Positions 1-10,910 of a stretch of DNA of 64,000 nt are shown here, in pieces. The first letter of the stretch is position 1, and each line of letters opens with the position of its first letter. Source of the DNA: Lytechinus pictus (lineage: Eukaryota > Echinodermata > Echinoidea > Temnopleuroida > Toxopneustidae); contig NW_026974141.1 in assembly GCF_037042905.1 (NCBI RefSeq), positions 7,047,001-7,111,000 of the forward strand. Direction: 5' to 3'. The notes below the pieces were generated by a model. That model worked only from the letters and a program-made list of their open reading frames with translations. It did not search any database and was not told the origin of the DNA. A program made the position numbers and the translations under genes.

Positions 1-708
1 TTCGAATTCGATTACCAAGAATCGCTTATTGTTAATTTTCTGCCAAAATCGCGATCGTTGTTCGACTTATGGGCCTGCTTTTATTCCGAACAACGCGTAA
101 ATACATTGGTTATCCCAGTTAATTGCAACCTTTCAGCATGTTCAGCGACCTATTTCTTCAGGTGAAGATGTTTTATCGTGTTTATCGCGCCAAAAGGCAC
201 TGCCAAAGAATAACATGAATATGTTTCAGAGATGTCTCATAATGCATTGCGAAGCCAGTCACACCAACACATCCGACTCAAGACCGATTAAAGCTCCAAC
301 GGGAAATCATCGGCCGGTTTGGAGTCGGTTTCGTTGTTGGACTGTTGTATTATACACAAGAAGGGTTAATATTTTACTGACTGGACCTCACGCTGCCAAT
401 GAAGTGGAACGTCCCCGAGCTCCTTTTACCCAAACCCTTATTTCTTAATGATACATTGCTTTAAAATTTATCAGGCCTTTGCCAAAAAAATGAGACCGTC
501 GCGACGGTTTCCTCGTTAAGTTGTATACAATCCGGGCTGTGCATGGCCCTGTACATTTTTTATGTTGCAGTTGGTGTTGTTTTTCATGCTCGCAACCCGG
601 CAAAATATTTATGAATCTCATGCCATAACTTTCTCATTTACATCCAATTTAGATGAAATTTAAAGTTTTATGCTAATACTTATTCTTTCTCGTTTCATTC
701 AAATCAAT
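1..708. other. intergenic, nothing recognised
   Basis: I see no gene, RNA gene or repeat structure here. A 77-codon open frame on the plus strand (215-448) shows no recognisable domain or splice context and is most likely chance. Confidence 0.4.
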
Positions 709-1023
709 GGCCCGTATTCTGAACTCTGGTTTAAATTAAACCATGGTTTAAAGTTGTGGTTTAAGTATGTATAGCCAATTGTTACATAAATCACTAACCG
801 TATAGAGATATCATATTTCAGCTCATTTGGCTCTCGAATCATTCACAATTGTCTAGGGAGTATAAAAAGTTGATTGACTTCACCATCGATGAATCAGGAA
901 AGAGCAAAGCAAACATAAAAACATACAACTTAGTATAAAAAAAATTGACACTTTTGGCTTCCCATAATTTTAGCACAGAGTTAGACCGCGGTCTAAGTTA
1001 AACCTGACTTCAGAATATGGGCC
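709..1023 (+). mobile_element. MITE family A, copy 1
   Basis: The ends are inverted: GGCCCGTATTCTGAA at the left and TTCAGAATATGGGCC at the right, both followed inward by TTTAA-type blocks. The interior matches, in opposite orientation, the element at 8914-9215, including the shared segments CTCATTTGGCTCTC and ATCGATGAATCAGGAAAGAG. No coding capacity. It is a non-autonomous DNA transposon of about 315 bp; the superfamily is not determined. Confidence 0.8.
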
Positions 1024-1736
1024 AATGTGTTGAAATCGATCTTTAAATAACTGTAAAAAAATAAAAATATAAAATAAAAAAAAAAATCAGCAAAGATTAT
1101 ACATAATATAGTTCGTTTGTGGATGATGTGCCGGTGTCGTTCACAAGATGTATGACATTAAGTGTTGTGAAGCATGTGCATGGAGACATGCTAGAGGATG
1201 TGTGTTTTGCAAGCGCTTTCTCTCTTAAAATGGTCAATATCAATAACATCGAATAAATAATTATGAAAAATGAAACACTTCATAACAATAGTACGATAAC
1301 ATCTTAATTTATAGACTTGCGAGTCTGTCCAGAAAACCGTGTCTAAATTGCGGAGAAACTATCGGCTAGCTTCAATTATATCTGACACGCATGAAAGTCA
1401 ATCACGGATGAAAATGGGGGAAGTATAGGATAATTGAGATGATTGCGGGTGTTCGACCTATTTTAAGGAGCGAGCGAGAGATGTTCACGAAAAGGGGAAG
1501 GGGTTGTTTTGATTCCTGACAGTTATTGCCTTGATATAATTTCCTTTTATGAAATTGAAAATCACAAGTACCCTGACAGACGTGGATCATTGAGATGGAA
1601 ATGACCCCCCCCCCCCTTCTGGAAAATCTCGTCCTATTATTTTGGAGACAATGTGCGTCAGCAAGAGTGAGTCTGCCCCCACCGCCCTGTCACTAGCGTA
1701 ACGATCATGACGATAGGAGTTGTGGCTATGGAACCC

Positions 1737-1776
1737 CCAATAAATAAATGAATAAATAAATAAATGAATGGATGAA

Positions 1777-1823
<47 letters not shown>

Positions 1824-1862
1824 ATATATAAATAAATAAATAAAATAAATAAATAAATAGAC
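1737..1862. repeat. (AAAT)n microsatellite
   Basis: About 30 near-perfect copies of aaat/taaa with a few g interruptions. The long open frame on the other strand (repeating Leu-Phe-Ile-Tyr) is only a translation of this repeat. The flanks 1024-1736 and 1863-2500 show nothing else I recognise. Confidence 0.95.
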
Positions 1863-2506
1863 CAAAGCCAGAATTACAAAAATAGGAATGAAAAGGAAAA
1901 AAACGGTGAATAAGATATCATTTCATGAATAATAATAATAGTAATAATGATAATCTGTTCATCTATAAAACAATGTTACAAAACAATATTGTTCCACAGC
2001 GTTGGAAAATAAGAAAACAATACATTGATTAAAAAGCAGAGTGTTTACAGTTACTGACTACTGTGTCAAAATCTGACACAAAATCAGATTTTTGTATTAA
2101 AAAGGTAAGGATTTAGGCTCGCTCCTTTCGCTCGCGAGTAGATTTTTGAAAGAAAAATTGTCCTACACGCCAAGCCCCCTCAATCTTGTCGGTTCTTTAC
2201 CCTATACTGGCCCATCAGCTCATGTACCACAGCCCCTTCTTAGTTGTAAGTCACGTTCCGAATTCTGTCTGAAACCCCTTCTGTCATAATCAAGGCTACG
2301 GCTATCATCCCGTGATTTGATGTGCCGGATTAATCACATATTTCGGAATATTAAACTTGACGATGCCCTCTTAATTTCGGAAACACAAAAAGCATAATCA
2401 GTGTAATGAAAGGCTACGGGGAAACGGTGCCTGTCGGAATTCTCATTCAATCTCGAACTGCTACATGTATACCGGTGCTGAAAGATGCCTTGTGGATATC
2501 TGCATC

Positions 2507-3190
2507 TCATTCCTTTTTTCTTCTTTTCTTTTCCTTTTTCTTTCTTTCTTTCTTTCTTTTCTCTTTCTCCCTTTCTTTCTTTTTTTTCTTTCTATCTCTC
2601 TTTCTTTCTTTCTTTCTGTCTTTCTGTCTTTCATTTCTGTCCCTTTTTTTAATTTTCTAGTCCACTGGTTTCCCCTTATTAATTTTCCTTTTTTTTTCAA
2701 TTCCCTGACAGCCTTACATATCCCCATATGACTTCTCCGTTAATTCAGACTTTGTCTTTGCCTCACCATCACTCACCATGCAACATATTCTATGATTTCA
2801 CCCCCTTTCTGCTTTCTGCCCCCTTCGTCTCCTTCTCTCCTTCTCCTCATTCTTCTTCTACTTCTCCTTTTTCTCCTCGCCTTCCTCTCCTTCTACATTT
2901 TCCTCGTCTTCCTTTCACTTTCTTCTTCTTTCTTCCTCTTTCCATTTGTCTTCTTCTTCTTCTTCTTCTTCTATTTATTCGTTCTCCCCTTCTTCTTCTC
3001 CTTCCCTTCTTCTTGCATGCTCTTTTCATCCGTCTATCCTTCTTATTTTCATTGCCATTTATCTCCTTTCACTCTTTATATTCTTTCATGTTCTCCTCTT
3101 CCCCTCCTTCTCGATCCTTCCTCTCTTCCTCCCTCTTTTACTTTTTTTATTTTCATTTTTACCATAGATCTCTTTCTTTTTCGTAAAAAG
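2507..3190. repeat. polypyrimidine tract
   Basis: A strand-asymmetric stretch of C and T (ttctttc, cttctt and related units) about 680 bp long. It gives overlapping open frames on both strands rich in Ser/Phe/Leu or Lys/Arg/Glu, none with a domain. Such a mirror-like tract could form triplex DNA; this is inference. Confidence 0.9.
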
Positions 3191-4349
3191 CTTCTCTGTA
3201 TATATACACAGACTCTTCTCTCATGAAATTGGTCCAGGGTAGGGGGCGCAGGGGGGGGGGGCTGCACCGTATACCTTTGATACCAACTGCCATGCGTGAT
3301 GGATCGTTGAAAATTGTGATGAATTTGACATTTTAATCGTGCAGACAATAACTTCCTTCCCGTATTTAGAAAGAGGGTAGTTAGTCTACAAACTGCAGAC
3401 CTTAGTGATTTTACTTCGACCGTGGACCGACAACGTACTGGATTCACCAAAATCAAGCTAAACATATATTATATATACGTTGAACTATTATACTCTTGGA
3501 CAACTAATATCAATTAAATATCTTCCGTATTTTAATGAACTATGTTCAAGTCAAATCTGAGCATAAATCCCCATAAATCCAAGGAAAAAAATGATATGGA
3601 CAGGAGGGGGCTTACTCGCTTCGCCCACCCAAAAATAATTTTCAGCGACAAACAATAAATGAAAAATTCAGCATCTCAAACATTTCTGATGACGCCAATG
3701 ACTATTCAAATTTGCATTTTTACGTTTCCATTTTCCCAGGTCTCACAATGACAAACCATTGGAGGATGCCGCAAAGCATTTTCTGACAATTTGGCCATTC
3801 CTTTGTGACAAAATAAATAATGATTCATTTACAATTATTTTATTCTTTCAAACAATAAACACGCATGAAGTCATGGCCTATCGCCACGCTTCAGAATGCC
3901 CGAGACCCGGATGATAGTCACGATCATTGTCATTTTTAAATTGAGGAACGCTGTAATCAGGTTGCATCACGTGTCAACGTCAGCGGGATCGACAACCAAC
4001 CTTGACTTTCGAAAAAAAAAACGAGAAGCTGTTTATGGATACGCCAAACAAAAGGAAACTTTTATTAGCACGTCGTGACGCCCAGGACTACACGGTGTAA
4101 TTTTAAACCACAAACAGAAGGGATCCCCCCATTCTATTCCATTTAGTCTTCTCGTCCTGCGCGACTGTGAACAAGTATAGGTGCTAATCGTACAAAATGC
4201 TGGTTTCTTTTTTTCTCAAGTAAAGTGTTCAAAGATCATAAATGAGGGACGAAAGTGGTATAGGTAATCCTGAAGAGATTTTTTTTATTGTTATTATGTT
4301 TGTAAATATTGGGCTTTTCTTGTTTTAATGTGAGATCGAGGTGTTGTTA
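3191..4349. other. intergenic, nothing recognised
   Basis: No exon-like segment or clear repeat. The missing downstream exons of the GTPase at 4828-4915 were looked for here on the minus strand and not found. Confidence 0.4.
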
Positions 4350-4545
4350 AGAAAATTTTGACAAAAAAAAGTTTTCACTCCCGAATGAAGGTGATATTCG
4401 TCAAGAAAATTTCGACAAGCAAAAAAAAAAAGAAGATGAATTATTTTCACTCCCGAATGAAGGTGATTTTCGTCAAGAAAATATTTAGAAGGAATTAAAA
4501 AAATTGTTTTCACTCCAGAATGAATGTGTTTTCGTCAAGAAATCA
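4350..4545. repeat. tandem repeat, 3 copies of about 75 bp
   Basis: Three successive copies of a unit containing TTTTCACTCCCGAATGAAG and TTCGTCAAGAAAAT, separated by A-rich spacers. A related motif (AATGAAGGTGATTTTGGTCAA-like) occurs once more near 15790. Non-coding. Confidence 0.8.
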
Positions 4546-4827
4546 ACACCATCATTACTAACACAACCATCGACCACCACGCACATCCCAGAACTCGAAA
4601 AACAAATTACCAGTATACACTATATCCTAACACCGCCGTTCCCACGATCAACATCTACATCCCAAAAACAAAAAAGGACAATCGCCATACATATTCATTC
4701 CTTTTTCAGTATCAAGAGTAGAATAGAATCTCAGCAATAATCCCCCATCCTCATACTAAACTGGTAATTGACTCGAGATAGTCGTACTCGATAACAAAAA
4801 CTATTGCTACTTAAAAGATCTGCTTAC

Positions 4828-4915
4828 CCGATTTGCCGACCCCTTTCTGACCTAGCACAGTAAATCTGATATCCCTCTGCATCTTAATGGGCGATTGCTT
4901 GGTCGAACCCGTCAT
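4828..4915 (-). CDS. Ras-like small GTPase, first coding exon (partial)
   Basis: The exon starts at ATG (4915-4913) and runs 29 codons plus one base to a good donor (TCGG|gtaagc at 4828/4827). The translation ends VLGQKGVGKS, which is the G1/P-loop GxxxxGKS of Ras-superfamily GTPases directly after a beta-strand. The split leaves a G, so the next codon can be Ala (GKSA), as in RERG and RASL proteins, where ALxVRFLT follows. A 17-residue N-terminal extension precedes the G domain. Upstream of the ATG, on the same strand, there is a GGGCGTGG box and a TTTAAAAG stretch that could be promoter. The remaining exons (switch regions, NKxD, C-terminus) were not found between 1 and 4800; they may lie beyond the window. 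Assignment to RERG/RASL rather than another Ras subfamily is inference. Confidence 0.6.
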
Positions 4916-4935
4916 CTTGCACCCCTCCAGTAAGG

Positions 4936-4951
4936 CCACGCCCTTTTAAAG
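4936..4951 (-). promoter_or_regulatory. possible GC box and TATA-like element
   Basis: On the minus strand, about 25-35 bp upstream of the GTPase ATG, TTTAAAAG is followed by GGGCGTGG, a KLF/Sp-type box. Similar GGGCGTGG boxes lie near 5203 and 6128 on the plus strand. Position and motif are suggestive only; no transcription start is visible. Confidence 0.25.
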
Positions 4952-6859
4952 TGGTATCTCCTTTCGATCTTGTTCAACCGACAAAGACTCCCAAGAGTTC
5001 AAAATGGGTCCATGAGTTGCCAAAGTCGAAACAGAGCAGTTTGCCTGCCAGTGCTCTCCTGCACTTTAAGCAGCCAAAATCAGGGAGTCGTGGGTTACAA
5101 TAGATATCTCGTTGAAGGTAACAGGTTCTCCTCAAATCAATCGACAAGCTCACAGCTCCATGACGACATTAGGACCAATTTGTAGGAAGGGGTAATCAAA
5201 GAGGGCGTGGCACACCCCTCTCCCTATACCTCACTCTTCAATAGCGCAACAGAGGTAATCCAAAGGTGATCGCCTTGGTCCGATACTATACCGAGACCGG
5301 TTGGGGTCACTCGGTAATTTCACCGAATTCAACGTCCATCTGTTCATTCAAAACCAAGGCTACAACGTCAACCGCCGAGGATAATTCAGTTGATTTTCTG
5401 ACCTCAAATTCGAAAGTGTGAACTTAGAAGGATATTGTTGATTGGTGATTCTTTCGGTTTATCTAAATTGAGGAGGATGCGAAAATAAATGGCAGCAATT
5501 TGGGCATTGTATCAGGAGAATATAATATTGTGCTACCCTTTCCTTTTTTTTGTTCAATAATACGACAAGCTTTATACAACCAACAATTCAGTATAACTAT
5601 TAAATCCGAATAATTTATGAGTACTGAAACAATTAACTTTTTATTTCAAATTCTGTACGCTGAAGTTCACTACTCCTCTCGAACGGAATATGGCCGAAGA
5701 TCAAACATCAATATTTCCTCTTAACCTTGTATGTGTCTCCCAGGCACGAATGAAGCTATACGGTTAGGGTACTATTTGTGGAAATGACAAGGGATATTAC
5801 ACTTTTACAGAATTAGAAAATGGTTGCTCATGGGCGAATACCTCTTGAAAGTTTTTGAAGCCGTCGCCAACATAGGCCCTAATATGAGAAACGCCGACGA
5901 GATTCACTGGCCTTTTGAGTTGATCGGTCAAATATTAATTAATGGAGGAGATATTGGAGCGAACCTAAATTGCCTGTTTGCGTATTACCGTTTCAGCCAT
6001 GCACACGCTCTGATCCCCTCTCCTCTGTTTCTCTTTTACAAGTTATCCTCAGCAGTACAAATGCGCTTTAGTTTTACACAGACTGGAAGATAACCACGTC
6101 AGGATCGCATCTATATGGTGTGGAGAGGGCGTGGGAAGATAGTCGTCTGTCTCCCCGCCCACTTGTTGCGCGGTTGCTAGGTAACATCAAGCAATCCCGA
6201 CAGCTCTTCAACAGCTTATCAGACGACCGCTTTTACATAATCCTCTATGCATGTTAATCACTGAAACTGAATCCCAACATAAAGATGAGAACGGTTCACA
6301 TTGAAAAAAGCTCGTGTCATTAAGTGGTGATAGGGCGATGTTTCCTGAAGTCCTTCGTACAATCCAGATTATCCTCGTCAAAGAAAACAAAATCCATGAA
6401 CATATCCTTTTATAACAACTTGCGAATTCAGTGACGTTATTCCTAAATATCCATCCACAAGGTAATTACCAAGTTAAAATTCCGGAGTTAAATGGCGTGT
6501 CCAATTTATAGTAGGCCTACATCCAGTAGGTGTCCCGATGGCAGATTACAACACGAGCACGGTAAAACATGGAATAGATGGTCTTTGTTAGGACCTTTGT
6601 ATGTAAAGACGAATGTGGCTATTCCTTGGTATCCAAACAATGAATTCGAGGAGAGCTGATGAAAGGGAAAGTGTACTGTGAGAGGGGAACCACGTCATGC
6701 TCGCACGATCTTCCCGGACCGTTGTGACGTACACGCTAGACAAGAGGGGAAAGTACCAGTTGGGAGAGTTTGGTGACAGAGAGGAGTAAATTATTTAGAC
6801 CACGAGAGGGCGTCTGTATTATAAGTATTTTCTTGAAAATTGATTGCGGAGACGAAAAG
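4952..6859. other. intergenic, nothing recognised
   Basis: Likely upstream flank of the GTPase exon. An 89-codon open frame on the plus strand (5824-6093) has no recognisable domain and no convincing splice context. No repeat family was identified. Confidence 0.35.
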
Positions 6860-7045
6860 ACAAAAGGATAAGAACGAGGGTTAAAGGGTCATGGATGAAA
6901 ATGGAAGGGAAGAAGAATAGAAAGAGGAAAAGAAGAAAAAGAATACAGAGAAAAAAATAACAAAACTGATGGAAAGAAGAAGAAGAAGGAGAAGAAGAAG
7001 AGGGAGGAGAAGAAGACGGTAAAAGAAAAGAAGAATTAATTCTAT
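6860..7045. repeat. purine-rich tract (GAA/GAGG)n
   Basis: An A/G-only-biased stretch with gaagaagaagaag and gaggagaagaag runs. No coding role is supported; the Leu/Phe-rich frame on the opposite strand is a consequence of composition. The following 7046-7685 is AT-rich with nothing recognised. Confidence 0.8.
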
Positions 7046-7685
7046 TAAAAAGGGGGGTAAGGTATTAATATCAATTTGTAACGCTTCTTTTAAATACAAA
7101 TAGAATAGAACCCGATATCAACGAAGGATTCTTAAGCCCTTAATGGGGAATATCGCCTTCTTTTTTCATTTCAGGAAATAGTTTGCCTTTTGGACTGAGT
7201 GTTTCTTTCACTACTCCTACCAGAACATTTTCTCATTAAAAACATCCTAGAAAATCCAGTTTCTCAATGGAGTTATGAGCCCATCTGAAAGAACTATTCC
7301 AAAGTCCATGTTTTGTTATAGACTTTAATAAATATCAGCTTTCATACATGTAGACACACAGTGAATGATGTTAAGGGTCACTTCGTGAAATCAAACAACG
7401 TAACCATCAAGAAATTAATTACATTTTACTGTTATGTTCATTTTATTCATTATATAATTCATCTTATATACAGTCAGCATATTGTAATTAAAATGTCATT
7501 TATTGTCTGAATATTGAGCCAAACGTGATGACATACAGTATATATTTCAAAGATCTAATATGAATATGACTGTTTGATAGTAAAAAATAAACAATGACAA
7601 ATGACAGTGAAAAAAATAATTAATTACATGAAAATATCAGTCGTGAAAACAAACTGACTATTAATTTTATAAATATATTGGGTTT

Positions 7686-8095
7686 ATTTAGGGTTTATTG
7701 ACAATTGGTCTAATGCCAATTCGTCCAATTACCAACTTGTCTACTATCACTGGTACACCATCAGTTCGCCCACGATCCACATGGTCTAATTGCCCTTTCG
7801 TCCACTCACCATTTTGTTAAATAACCAGTTGGTCCAATAACCCTTTAGTCCATAAAACATTTGGTCTAATTGGACCAAGTGTTAAAATAAATGAAAATAA
7901 AACAGGGTTTTGTACCAACCACATAGTTATGAGATGAAATGGTCATAGACAATCTGGTGATAAGATGAAGTGATGACTTGACCAAATGGTTGTTAACGAA
8001 ATGTTGATGGCCGAAATGGCATTAAACTAGGTGAAGGTAGACCATGTGATGAGAGGACGAGTTGGCAATAGACGAATTGGCAATTGACCTCTTTC
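7686..8095. repeat. GGTCTAAT/CCAATT repeat family, copy 1
   Basis: Many short imperfect phrases of the type TTGGTCTAATGCCAATTCG, CCAACTTGTCTAC and ACCAGTTGGTCCAATAACC fill this block. At its right end the reverse complements appear (GACGAATTGGCAATTGACC), giving an overall inverted structure. Same-family blocks lie at 62815-63055 and from 63840 to the window end. No coding frame. Confidence 0.7.
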
Positions 8096-8913
8096 AAGAA
8101 TTACAGCTATGGTGATTTTATATGGCAAATAACATGTTAATAATGCCCAGGAACCAATCACAGTAAAGATTTCCATGGTAGTTTGAAAGTCACCACATTA
8201 TTTTGTAAGTCTTTTGTGAAACAGTCCCCTGATCAGATTGTAGTCACTCCCATTAGGTATGCATGCGAGAAAAGAAAATGAAAGAGCACTGCTTTTACAA
8301 GGAAGTCTGTAAAACGAATTTTAATTACCACTATATCATCTTAGATCTAGATCTGGTAGCAGGGATGCCAACCTAATCAAGAACATTTCAGTATTCTAAA
8401 GGCTGAAAATCAGTATTTCGGTAAGAAAATCAGTATTGTCACAGAAATACCATAGGACAACACATAAACTGAAACTTTCGAAATCAGTAATTTGCACGAA
8501 ACCACCAGTATTTCTTATTTTTCAGTAGTAATAATTTCTGAAAATCAGTTCTACTCGGCAGCTCTGTGGTAGTTACATTAATTGAACTTTGTGAAATCAT
8601 GAAATATAGGCTGAAAACCAACCAGTGAGGATCATCAACACAGATAAGCATATGTGGGTTGGTGTATCATTATTGCTTGGGAAAAAAACCAGATATGATG
8701 CATGAATTGTTTTGCTATTTTCTCAGCAATTACACAATTTCTTCCAGAATGCTCTGGTACATATATTATATTTATAAAGACAAAAATTTGATTGCATTTT
8801 GCATTCTGTACGAAATCAGTTTGACATTGTTACCACAAGTGGCATTCATCTTCCATCATACACTTTTTACTCTTCTTGAGAACAAGCACTTTCATGTGTA
8901 AAGAAACCACTGT
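8096..8913. other. intergenic, nothing recognised
   Basis: AT-rich DNA without a supported gene. The sequence around 8335-8360 and 8575-8700 resembles 11705-11850 (ATCTTAGATCTAGATCTGG, then AAATCATGAA and GGCATATGTGGG phrases), so a diverged dispersed repeat covers part of this region. Confidence 0.4.
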
Positions 8914-9215
8914 GGCCCAGTCAGGTTTAACTTAGACCATTGTCTAACTCTGTGCTAAAATTACGGGAAGCCAAAAGTGTCAAAATTTTTATTAAGTTGT
9001 ATGTTTCTTTTGTTTACTGTGCTCTTTCCTGATTCATCGATGGGGAAGACAATCATCTATTTATACTTCCTAGACAATTATGAATGATTTGAGAGCCAAA
9101 TGAGCTAAAATATGATACCTCTACTGTTAGTGATTTATGTAGCAATTGGCTATCCATAATTAAACCACAACTTTAATCCTGAGTTTAAGTTAAACCCGAC
9201 ATTAGAATACGGGCC
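8914..9215 (-). mobile_element. MITE family A, copy 2
   Basis: Reverse-oriented relative of the element at 709-1023. Read on the minus strand it begins GGCCCGTATTCTAA and ends at GGCCC, with the same internal blocks. The two copies differ by scattered substitutions and small indels, as expected for old non-autonomous copies. Confidence 0.8.
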
Positions 9216-10816
9216 ACTGACATTTGACCTTATGAACCCATATGAGCAAATCTCATCAAATCATTGTCACCCCCCACACAGTGAGCCACAGTATATTGAA
9301 TTCATGTTTGCCTGAATGTGTGGAGTTCCTGTAAGTGCAACTGCCACAGAAGCAAATGTCTATGAACTGACTTTCTATCTCAAAAATCATTAAATAACAT
9401 TACTGATAACAATGTGAGCGTATGAGCCTAATGTAAAAAAAATCATATCAAGATGGAATATGAATAGATAGCTTCATATCTATTATTCAAAAAAATCTTT
9501 GAACAAACCAAAATATCTTTGAATAAAATACTTGAAGTTTATAATGAGTAGTTGTAGCTATAGGATAATAGGCTTGGAAATGATTTAAATGGCCTTGTAT
9601 ATAATATGAAATTTATGAAAATATCTGGCGATTATTCAGCAAAATATTTCACATTACACATCTATCAATGGACACAATCTACTTAACCTCCCTATAATTT
9701 ATCCGTGAAGTTTTCAAAAAGGACTGACATCTCATTGGGTCATTGGAACAAGACCAGGGTTCCCACAGATATTCGAAAACAGAATTCCATGACTTTTCCA
9801 TGTCTACATTGCTGCTTTCCATGACTTCCCGTGATGTCCCGGGAGTTGGGATGTCACAAAACTGGTTGCAATAGGGTTTAATGGTCAGGTTTAGGGTAGG
9901 GTATAGTGTTAAACCCAGGGTCAAAGTTGGCCATTCGATTAGTGTGTGGGATTTTGAGTGGAGCATATGTCATGGAACCAGCAATGCAGACTCATTGGAT
10001 CAAATCACAGACATTCCTTTGCCCGCTGCGGGCATTGTCAGACTACGGATACCGAGATGATGTCAATTCCATATGAGGAAAGGAGAATGTGCGTGTAGTA
10101 ACAACATGATTTTTTTTTGTCATAAAACTCAATTTCACACTGGCTGATCATGGTAAATCATCTGTTACTTGGTAATGACCATACAGTACATCTATATAGG
10201 TAAGGTGTCTACGGACTAGTCTAAGGCTGGAGATACACATACACTGTACATCGAAGGTGGACTGAGGCCGATGTATGGGTATCACCTATTTTGTATTGCC
10301 GGACCGGTCTGAGTACACCTAAAAGGCGGCCTTGACCACTGAACTAGAATAGGTTAGTAGCGAATAATAGTTATTGCTAACGAATAAAAGAAAATGCTGG
10401 CAGGAAAAGATAGGCACACGTGTCACTTAAATAGTCGTCACTGATAAAGAATCTCAAAGCGGTTTCAGTCTACTTCTGGTGTAAGGGTATACGCACTAAA
10501 TGGCAGGCTTGAGGCCGGCGTCGGAGGCAGCTTCAAACCTGGCGCATGTGTATCCTATTTCACATGCAAGGTGATGACTGTTTCCCCTCTGCATGGTTTA
10601 CAACATCTTATAGGTGTCCGATTCCAACAAAAGTCAATGCACAATTCCATTCTGCGTTGTTTACAGCATCTCTTACCAGGGAAAACGTCTTAAAGGTGTC
10701 CAATTCTCACAAAAGCTGATGCATGATTTGCCTCTGGATGATTAACAACATCTGGTACTGGGTGACGAACCTATATGCGTCCAATGCTTGAAAGTCTTTA
10801 AGGTACGTCCGTCCTT
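9216..10816. other. 3' flank of IBA57, nothing recognised except one transposon end
   Basis: Region downstream of the IBA57 stop codon. Part of it must be the 3' UTR, but no convincing minus-strand poly(A) signal was fixed. CAGGGTTCCCACAG at about 9754 looks like one terminus of a hAT-type MITE; the matching right end was not found. Confidence 0.35.
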
Positions 10817-10910
10817 TCATTTGTTGATGTCCTCTGGCCACCATGACGGTCTCTTCGCTTCCAGCTCAGCTTCCCCTTTATCTTCTGTGCTGATCTGAAG
10901 TTTGTTACCT
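10817..10910 (-). CDS. IBA57: IBA57 exon 8 and stop codon
   Basis: Joined through a split ATA codon. Translation [20 protein letters not shown] then [10 protein letters not shown] and TGA at 10819-10817. The P.WWP ending is typical for animal IBA57 C-termini. Acceptor TTCACAG|AGGT. Confidence 0.9.

Noticed and set aside
2406-3226. Several overlapping open frames of 70-152 codons on both strands
   Set aside because: All are translations of a polypyrimidine tract (Ser/Phe/Leu or Lys/Arg/Glu only), with no domain or splice structure.
5824-6093. 89-codon plus-strand frame
   Set aside because: No recognisable motif, no conserved look, and no flanking splice sites; probably chance.
9754-9840. CAGGGTTCCCACAG with TTCCATGACTT repeats, like a hAT MITE end
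   Set aside because: The inverse terminus was not seen downstream; kept only as a possible fragment.
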